From Onthophagus taurus (Eukaryota; Arthropoda; Insecta; Coleoptera; Scarabaeidae), in NCBI RefSeq assembly GCF_036711975.1, contig NC_091973.1:7502001-7566000 (forward strand): DNA of 64,000 nucleotides, in the 5' to 3' direction. How positions within the stretch are numbered: position 1 is the stretch's first letter; each line of letters begins with the position of its first letter. Position numbers and translations under genes: made by a program. Positions 58,001 to 64,000 of the stretch are shown here, piece after piece. Below the pieces are notes generated by a model. The model saw only the letters and a program-made list of their open reading frames with translations, made no database searches and was not told the DNA's origin.

Positions 58001-61000
58001 CGATTCATCGCTGAATATTATCCTGGAAAAGTCTTCTGCTGACCAAGACAGTTTAGATTTTGCTCATGTGAGTCTGGCTTTCTGTTGTTTTTCTGTTAAC
58101 AGTGGTTTTTCTTTTGCTTATAAAACAACAATTTTCTAAAAAAAATATAATATAATATATATATTCATTCCCTTGATATATTTAATCCAGTTTTATTATT
58201 CCATTCAGCGGTAACTTGTCTTCAAATATTTCTTCGTCTTTTTTTGCTGATTTGTACAAGTATTCTTTTATTTCTATTAGAAACTAACTTTGGACGACCT
58301 GAACTTTTACCCTTTTTTTCTAAAATTTGCCCAGTTTTTCTCCATAATGTTTAATTACTTTCAACGCTATGCTTTTAGGAATATTGAGTTCGTCTGCTTT
58401 TTCACGTATTGTTTTATTGTGACAATAATTTTTAATCACCATTTTAATTGATAAATACAGATTTACTCAACAGCAACAATGTTACAAGCTTTAGAACAAA
58501 CCGGCAATTTAACATTTCATTTTACGTTATTTCCACAGTTTACTTAATCTTAATTTGTTCCATTTTGATGGAAGTTACTTTGCATTGTCCTAATATTAAG
58601 TTGTCAGGTAAAATATACATTTTTCTAGTTTAATTAGAAGCAATAGGGTATGTATTTTGTTTCTTGTGTTGTTCATTAGTCAAAATTGTTGTTAATTATA
58701 TAATCAAATTATATTAATCTGAAAAAATTATTAAAAGAAATTCAACTGTTTAATTTTTGTTAATTATATACACATTTTATTTTGGCCCAATATATAGTTG
58801 TTAGGGCTCGTAATAAAAGTTTGACATATTGACTCCAACCTAAAATTTATTTATGATATATACACAAGTTTATATAAGTACGTCTATCTCAAATAATTAA
58901 ATAATGTTTCTTATCATTAACTGTTTGGGTAAATTACTAAAAACGTGTAATTCTGTCCTTAAAGTTATCAATAACGATGGATTAATAGTATATTATTATA
59001 TGAGCATATAATGAAAGCTATTATTCACGAAGGTTAAGTTTTTATTATTAATTAACCTGAGTGAATAATAGCTCATTATATGCGAGTAGAATACTATACT
59101 TTGTCCACGACTATTGAAATTGATTCCATAAATTAATTTTTAAATAAATTTTTGAATAAAGGTTAAACGTCAATGTGACACAAATTCAATGTTACTGACT
59201 GTAACCAACTTCACAACAATTTGTCAAAATTAAATGTCAGTTTTATAAAACGTCGTTTTCTTTACGAAAATTAATTAATTTATGCTTAAATCATACGAAA
59301 AACGAATTAGTTTAGGTTTTTTTAATGTCAAACATTTAGAAACTCCTAAAAAATTGAATTAAATTGACGTTTTTTGAAATTTTAATGTTTCAAATAATTA
59401 TTATTAGTCTGTCAAGTTGGTTACCCGTGGATAATGATTATTATTCACCGCTATTATTCACTCTGTGAAAAATGACTACCATTTTGTTTTAGAAAACTCA
59501 ACTATAAGGTATATATTATAAGGTAGTCGTGGACAAAAATTTTTATATTGCAATTCTACTTTTATATATAAATTGTGTATATATTATATTATTAAATAAA
59601 ATAATAACATAAATACAAAAAAAAGAAGCTGTGTGTAAATAACTCTTTTACGATACAAATTAGAGCGTATAAACCTGTATTATAAACTCCAATAAAATGG
59701 CTGAATCAGTGGAGCCATACATGGCGCCAAAGCATCGAGGTCCCAAACTCGCCAATCTAAAACATCAAACGTTCCGACAAAGCTGTCAGTTCTGGTTATT
59801 CTGTGGCTAGACCTTATCCACCGCTAACCGGACATTATGATATGGGGTGCTGCTATTACACATGGTGGATGTACACTTCTGCTGCATATACAGCAGACAA
59901 TAACGGGTCAACGATACGTAGATGAGGTGCTACGGCCGATTGTGCTTCCCTACGTTCGGAGATGCCCACGTCTGCTATACATGCACGACAACCCCCGACC
60001 ACACATCGCGCGTGTTTCACAGACCTTTGTGGAAGAGCACCGTATACCAGTGGTGTCCACTAATTTTTGACCAAGATCGACTTTTTATATAAATTAGAGT
60101 GTAGATCCATGTTGCAAGTGAATTATTTAAAAATAAAACGAAAAAACTTCTTAACTTGCTATATTTAATAAATCCTCAGTCGCTTCTTAAGGGTTCAACA
60201 TGGTTTTTCATTATTTTTCAACAAGCGTTTAAAATAACGTGCTTTTTTGCTGTCGCCATTTTAATCAATTTGCTGTACACGTTTAACACCGCATTATATC
60301 GCCTTCAGCTTTATACATGCATTCAATTGCCTTTTTGATGATCTTCACTTTACGATATTAGTCTTCTATTGACATTGGATGGATGGGGCTAGCCCCGAAA
60401 CTAGTTAGACTTCAAATTTATTAAATATAGCAAGTTAAGAAGTTTTTTCGTTTTATTTTTGTATAAATGTTTTGCCAAGATCGACCGAAGGGTTTAAAAT
60501 CTTTTTTTTTTTAATCTTTTTTTACCTACTGGCTCCTCCTATCATAAATAATATAATTTTATAATATATAATATTTATACCTGCTTATAATAATATCACA
60601 TCTTTTCAATGAAGAAAATATGAAATACAAAATCATTTCATTTAACTCATTTATTAATATTTTAAGTCTTAATACAGATATTAAATTGAGCTTCCAGGTG
60701 TATTGGTACATATTTGACTTATTCGACACTGGTGTGAGTCTACAATCTTTTTAAAGTTGAGAATGTAATTACTTAGGGCATTTCTCAAATAAGATTCTAA
60801 ATGATTATCTGTCTATGTTGAACCACAACATGAGTACAAATTCTCAACACATTTTCGAAAATTTGTATACTTGTCTTCCGATAAATATTTTCAAAAATTT
60901 TCTGCAGATGCCCTTGTTTTAACATAAATATCGTTTTGCAGTGTTATGATTTTCGATTCTAACTTATGTACATCCATTTCGAACAAGTTAAACAGTTTCA

Positions 61001-63459
61001 CTTTTTCTATATTTATATTTTTATCAAATGGAAAAGTGATAAAAATTCCACATCAATTTTTTTAAAATCTTGAAGACGATTGTCAAACTAAGTTTTTAAT
61101 TTCATTTTTATACCGATTTAAATCGATATCAGCAATAGTTTTTAATTGAGACATCATATTGGGAAATGAAGTGAAATTTTTATCATTCGTTCTAGATAAC
61201 ATTATGTTTAGTTTTTGTTTAAAGGCATTTACAGAACTCATCATGTCAAAAATTGTTTTATTCTGTCCTTGAAGTTCTAAATTCATATCATTCAGCTTAC
61301 TTGTAATATCTGTCAGAAAAGACAAATCTAAAAGCCAAATATCATCTTGTAATAAGACATTGTTTAATTTCGTCAATTAAATCACGAAAACGCTGTAAGA
61401 ACTGCCTCTATTTAACCACCTGACCTCAGTATGCATCACAAGTTCAGTACATCCTTCGTGGCCGCTTTCTTCTACGTATAATTTAAAAAGCCTGCTTTGT
61501 AAGCTTTTTGCCCGGATAGAATTGCTGATTTTAAAAGCTATGGTCATTGCAGATTTCTTGCATATTGCGAATTTTATAGCATAGCATAAATATCTTTATT
61601 AGCATAAATTTGAAATATCTATTTCAGATCGCGATCGACGTTATGCACACCACTGCCGTATGCGAATGCTTCCATGGCCAGCTCGTTCTCCGGATTTGAA
61701 TCCGATCGAATATGTTTGGGACATGATTGGTCGGAGACTTCAACGTTATCCGGCTCCCCCGGTTGATGTTGAGTAGCTATGGAGGAGAGTTGATGCGGCA
61801 TGGTTGGCCAACCCTACCGATTTATCGGTAGATCTACCGATATACGACTTAATCTACCGATTTTCAAAATATTAACAAAGTATTATGAAACACATCATAC
61901 TTAAAATCAATACAATTGCGACAAAAATGATACTTTATGGGAATACCCTACTCATATTGTATAAAAGTATATACCAACGATATGGCAATGTCGCTCGAGC
62001 AACGTTGCCAGATCGTTGATATATACAGTACGCGTCATAAGTAATTTGAAAACGGTTCAAAATATAATATTGTAAAATAGATATTGACGCATCTAAGAGC
62101 AAAAGTGCAAGAGAGCAATATTGTTAACAATAAAATTTGCTACAACTTTTATTGTAAAAGTTTTTTTGTAACACGCTGCGATTCCCAAACGTTTAATATC
62201 TTGAAAAATAAACAAATTTTCATATTTTTGTATTTTTTTCGATATTGACGCATCTAAGAGCAAAAGTGCAAGAGAGTAATATTGTTAAGAATAAAATTTG
62301 CTACAACGTTTATTGTAAAAGTTTTTCGTAACATCCTCCGATTCCAAAGTGCTACCATTAACAACTTGCCAATAGGTTCGATCCCGAAAAACAATAATTT
62401 TTATCAAACATTCAACAAGTACATACACTAGTAAGATGTACGCGATTTTTTAAAAATACAACCTCTCGCGTGTAACTCATAATTTATATACAGGATCTAT
62501 TATTCTGAAGCGATTTTTCTAATAAAAATTTTTCGAAATGTTCTGAAGCGGAAGATTTTTACTAAACAACATTTTCTGACTTTGTATTTAAACCTACCGA
62601 TTTTTTATCATTGATTCTAGCGACATTAGACGCGCGCGTTTAGATTATACAGGGTGTGCTCGTGAATTATTTCCAACAGTGTATTTAGTTTGGGTGATTT
62701 TTGAATAATTTAGTTAGATCCAACCCTGTCTCAATCAAATAGAGGATGATTCAATGCTTATAAAGGTTAGAATTATTTTTGAATCACCCTGTAGGACACT
62801 CAAAACACGATCAATCGGATTTCTCTACTGTTTAAGTCTATTTAAAAGAAAAGAAAACACAAAAAAATATCCTGAAAGACATCGATTTCTTGGAACCAAT
62901 AATAATTATAAAATAGAGATGATAATAATAATACGTTTGGAGATTTATACTTTACCGTTAAATTACTTTACTCATTTTCTTTTTTTAATTTTTTAATATA
63001 ATATTTCTTTGCTGACAATCTAAGAAAACCATCTTGTTCTCTTTTCTTCTCACAAAGATTCATATATCCTTAAAAACTGGAAAACTTAATCTTCTCGTTT
63101 CCCTCTATAAATAACAAAATCTTGTCCATCAAGAAACAAAAAAAAATTTTATATATATAATGCATGTATTATATATATGGATAATCTGGATTCTATTTTT
63201 GATGACGTCATCATCGCCGAATTGGCAGCTTCAGTAGTTGACGGCCAATTTAAATTTTTAAAGGGGATGAAAGGTGTCCTGTCCGAATTATTTAAAGGGA
63301 AGACGGTGGTGGAAATGTTTTTAAAGATGAAAACCAACCTATGATCGGTAGCGGTACTCTCGTCCGTCTTGCCATCCCGGTTGTTGTTGTTGTTACGGTT
63401 GCTATTTTCCGTCGAATCCTCAGCCGTCTTGGGTGCTTCCTTTGAAGTAATCTTCTCAT
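52100..63459 (-). CDS. Saf-B: Scaffold attachment factor B homologue (5' end outside window)
   Basis: SAFB proteins are nuclear RNA/DNA-binding factors linking chromatin, transcription and splicing. Exons on the minus strand are 63459-63339, 54028-53545, 53426-52810, 52655-52510 and 52455-52100, with AG acceptors, GT donors and matching phases. The 54-kb exon has an RRM (RNP2 LWIMNI, RNP1 CCYGYVKM; NRNLWIMNISQNTRATELKQ), followed by a Lys/Asp-rich linker. The next exon is an Arg/Glu-rich coiled coil (RERARERERFMREEKRRREE) with FDKIKDERDRER, typical of SAFB. The C-terminal exons are Ser/Gly-rich and end SGMSSGYIRK. The 63-kb exon (NSNRNNNNNRDGKTDESTA, acidic) is less certain. It is included because its phase-2 end joins the RRM exon to give DHSEAKDASGK. 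This implies a 9.3-kb intron full of transposons. The SAP domain must lie right of the window. RRM and later exons 0.9, first exon 0.5. Confidence 0.85.
54157..54226 (-). mobile_element. Tiny MITE (about 70 bp)
   Basis: Starts CAGGGTTAGATTAACC and ends ATTATTTCC/GGAAATAATTCACGAGCACACC. An inverted relative lies at 62647-62715 (CAGGGTGTGCTCGTGAATTA ... TAGATCCAACCCTG), with CAGGGT/ACCCTG-type ends. Both are in the same SAFB intron. Confidence 0.5.
54343..54413. repeat. 71-base perfect hairpin in SAFB intron
   Basis: GACCAGTATATCCCACCCAC plus TT pairs perfectly over 22 bp with AAGTGGGTGGGATATACTGG plus TC. The 27-base loop contains a second copy of CCCACCCACTTCAGTAAG. It lies about 315 bases upstream (on the coding strand) of the RRM exon. 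It could be a miRNA-like fold, a small MITE or a foldback duplication; nothing in the sequence decides. Confidence 0.85.
54414..55107. other. SAFB intron, no feature seen
   Basis: AT-rich intronic sequence without recognisable repeats or frames. Confidence 0.4.
55108..56008. mobile_element. Inverted-repeat element, about 900 bp
   Basis: The ends are CAAGTAACACTAGGGAAGTG and the reverse complement CACTTCCCTAGTGTTACTTG. Arms extend inward through CATACGGCGATTTTCTTGAA and the ACTTGGCATACAAG region, and again around TTTTACGAATTATTTTTACG. It contains no transposase. The overlapping short frames at 55144-55665 are not supported as genes. Confidence 0.75.
56017..56534 (+). mobile_element. Mariner-type remnant with C-terminal transposase fragment
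   Basis: TA-flanked, with inverted ends CAGGGTGATTCTCAACCTAT and ATAGGTTGAGAATCACCCTG. Inside, the plus frame reads SPSVKPLDFNLSGHLKSKVY, then NHLHAAAQTIRQHPGL and NHFAHLL (to 56378). This is the C-terminus of a DDD transposase of the same broad group as the 44-kb and 47-kb copies. The rest is deleted. Confidence 0.8.
56535..57269. other. SAFB intron, no feature seen
   Basis: No open frame. A slightly GC-richer block lies near 57100-57200 (GAGCACCACCGCATACGTCA). Confidence 0.35.
57270..58823 (-). mobile_element. Tc1-like transposon, degraded
   Basis: The ends are TACGAGCCCTAACAACTATA and TATAGTTGTTAGGGCTCGTA, with TAATTAACAACAATTAAAC-like sub-terminal repeats. On the minus strand, traces of the DNA-binding region (FRKKGKSSGRPKLVSN-like, about 58330-58260) precede the C-terminal frame 57805-57536. 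That frame reads YWSTNSPDLNVIETVWHKMK (third acidic residue Glu) and ends LANSSGYKI. Stops and frameshifts throughout make it inactive. Both this and the mariner-type elements sit in the SAFB intron without disturbing exons. Confidence 0.85.
58978..59097. repeat. AT-rich inverted repeat
   Basis: CATATAATGAAAGCTATTAT-TCAC and GTGAATAATAGCTCATTATA-TG form arms around a roughly 35-base loop. A second outer pair (TTGTCCACGACTA at about 59100, TAGTCGTGGACAA at about 59524) and further TTATTCAC motifs suggest a palindromic MITE of up to 550 bases. Confidence 0.55.
60131..60458. mobile_element. Foldback element with 43-bp perfect inverted repeats
   Basis: AAATAAAACGAAAAAACTTC... (60131-60173) is the exact reverse complement of 60416-60458 over 43 bases, enclosing about 240 bases. 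Near the right arm GATGGGGCTAGCCCCGAAAC forms a perfect short stem between GATG and CGAAAC, echoing the hammerhead-like motifs elsewhere. Confidence 0.8.
60815..61560 (-). pseudogene. hAT transposase remnant (ZBED5/SCAND3-like)
   Basis: Reading down the minus strand: INSIRAKSLQSRLFKLYVEE, HTEVRWLNRGSS, then the frame 61376-61083 (LLQDDIWLLDLSFLTDITSK, LNDMNLELQGQNKTIFDMMS). After frameshifts come LESKIITLQNDIYVKTRASA and YTNFRKCVENLYSCCGS. The order of blocks matches the hAT transposase relatives ZBED5/SCAND3. The terminal YLCE dimerisation block is absent here; a separate copy of that block is at 1142-1408. It is heavily broken. Confidence 0.75.
61867..62345 (-). repeat. Short third copy of the 175-bp satellite with its leader
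   Basis: Leader AACAAAGTATTATGAAACAC, the hairpin GTATATACCAACGAT ... ATCGTTGATATATAC (61968-62026), ACGCGTCATAAGT and AACGGTTCAAAATATAATAT match 20465-20612 in order. About one and a half satellite monomers follow (GATATTGACGCATCTAAGAG, GCAAGAGAGCAATATTGTTA twice). It has the same orientation as array 2 and lies in the SAFB intron. Confidence 0.85.
62346..63338. other. SAFB intron: small repeats, no gene
   Basis: Holds the small MITE at 62647-62715. A 55-codon plus-strand frame at 63177-63344 overlaps the SAFB donor antisense and is not supported. An 80-codon frame at 62754-62996 has no recognisable features. Confidence 0.4.
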
Positions 63460-64000
63460 CTACGGTAACAAATCGATGTAAATCAGTTGTAATAGTTCAC
63501 TCTCAGTTTGCAGGCCCCGATACTCTGATCAAAATTCACTTGCTCAACAGTATATGTATATATATACATACATATATATATGGACATATATCATGATGTG
63601 CGATTAACAAAGAAAAAAATGTATGTAGCATAAAGGCAAAAAACGATAAAAAAAAATTATAGTAAGAAAAAAATCAAAAGAAAAGTTTTTTTTTAATTAT
63701 TTTGTGGTTATCACTTCACCTCCTTTTTTTCTGTTGTTGTGCAAATGTCGTCACTTGTAAGTAAAACTGGTTAAAAACACGCGTTTAATGGATATTCGAT
63801 TCGTTAAAAACTGATTACAGAAAAAATAAAAACGAATTGCAATAATATTTCGTTTTGTTTTCTTCTCTAAATGTCTTCTTTGCGTCTTCTTCTTCTTCTT
63901 GACAAAAAAAATCTCTTCAGCTTCCGTTTTCACTTTGTTCCATTCTTCTTTCCGTCATATTAAAGCAATTCATTTAAATTTCTGTTTAATCAAAATCAAC
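63460..64000. other. SAFB intron, right edge
   Basis: Contains a TATA/CATA microsatellite at about 63545-63590 and A/T-rich low complexity. No further SAFB exon could be assigned. A Lys-rich minus frame at 63751-63933 is low complexity. Confidence 0.4.

Larger units (their letters stand above)
60048..61655 (-). mobile_element. hAT element inserted in Tc1, 8-bp target duplication
   Basis: The ends are CAGTGGTGTCCA and, inverted, CAGTGGTGTGCA. Flanking 8-bp duplications are CCGTATAC (60040-60047) and CCGTATGC (61656-61663), differing at one base. The size is 1608 bases. It carries a degraded transposase on the minus strand and a hairpin element in its left half. Confidence 0.85.
59837..61797 (+). 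pseudogene. Tc1-like transposase, split by a hAT element
   Basis: The frame reads MIWGAAITHGGCTLLLHIQQ, TGQRYVDEVLRPIVLPYVRR and LLYMHDNPRPHIARVSQTFV (second catalytic Asp) up to EEHR at 60042. There the hAT element begins. After it the same frame resumes at about 61661 with RMLPWPARSPDLNPIEYVWD (catalytic Glu) and MIGRRLQRYPAPPVDVE, then a stop. Removing the insertion and one copy of the 8-bp duplication gives a continuous DD34E-type C-terminal half. The N-terminal half is missing. Confidence 0.8.

Noticed and set aside
62355..62400. tRNA-like T-arm (GGTTCGATCCCG)
   Set aside because: The flanking stem does not pair and no D-arm, anticodon arm or acceptor stem is found upstream.
63177..63344. 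55-codon plus-strand frame (MDNLDSIFDDVIIAELAASV...) overlapping the SAFB donor
   Set aside because: Composition is protein-like, but there is no family match, it is antisense to a probable exon and intron, and there is no promoter or splice support. Worth a transcript check only.

Overview
The window is AT-rich nuclear DNA from an insect. Five host genes can be read with exon-intron structure and consensus GT-AG splice sites: adenylate kinase 2, the secreted EGFR antagonist argos/giant-lens, a leucine-rich-repeat membrane protein, the proteasome base subunit Rpn1, and a scaffold attachment factor B (SAFB) homologue. Argos is an insect EGFR-pathway gene. The rest is a dense, nested set of transposable elements and satellite DNA. 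A beetle is my guess from the general look; the sequence does not prove it.

Layout. 1-2.1 kb: 3' end of a non-LTR retrotransposon abutting a hAT transposase fragment, then the first two coding exons of AK2 (minus). 3.5-7.7 kb: a multi-copy arthropod gene (minus) split by a 5'-truncated non-LTR element. 8.3-11.2 kb: two elements with long inverted repeats. 11.7-17.2 kb: an array of about 175-bp satellite monomers. 18.3-19.7 kb: complete argos (minus, four coding exons). 20.6-28.7 kb: the same satellite in the opposite orientation, carrying a piggyBac-type MITE, other insertions and an 866-bp higher-order repeat. 29.3-31.4 kb: an unrelated satellite with an exact 326-bp period. 32.0-33.1 kb: the LRR gene (plus). 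33.5-43.0 kb: Rpn1 (plus), whose second intron is 6.7 kb of transposons. 43.4-48.7 kb: two mariner/Tc1-superfamily elements with DDD transposases. 49.7-51.8 kb: retroelement remnants. 52.1-63.5 kb: SAFB (minus), with a 9.3-kb intron holding Tc1, hAT, MITE and satellite copies; its 5' exons lie beyond the right edge.

The host genes do not form a pathway or operon. They are ordinary housekeeping (AK2, Rpn1, SAFB) and developmental (argos, possibly the LRR protein) genes.

The most unusual points are these. A developmental signalling gene sits in a small unique island between opposite-orientation satellite arms that share an insertion junction. The satellite is linked to a conserved hairpin-bearing leader that recurs 41 kb away. 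Hammerhead-ribozyme-like motifs recur at the ends of several elements. Many insertions are nested cleanly enough that the interrupted reading frame can be followed on both sides.
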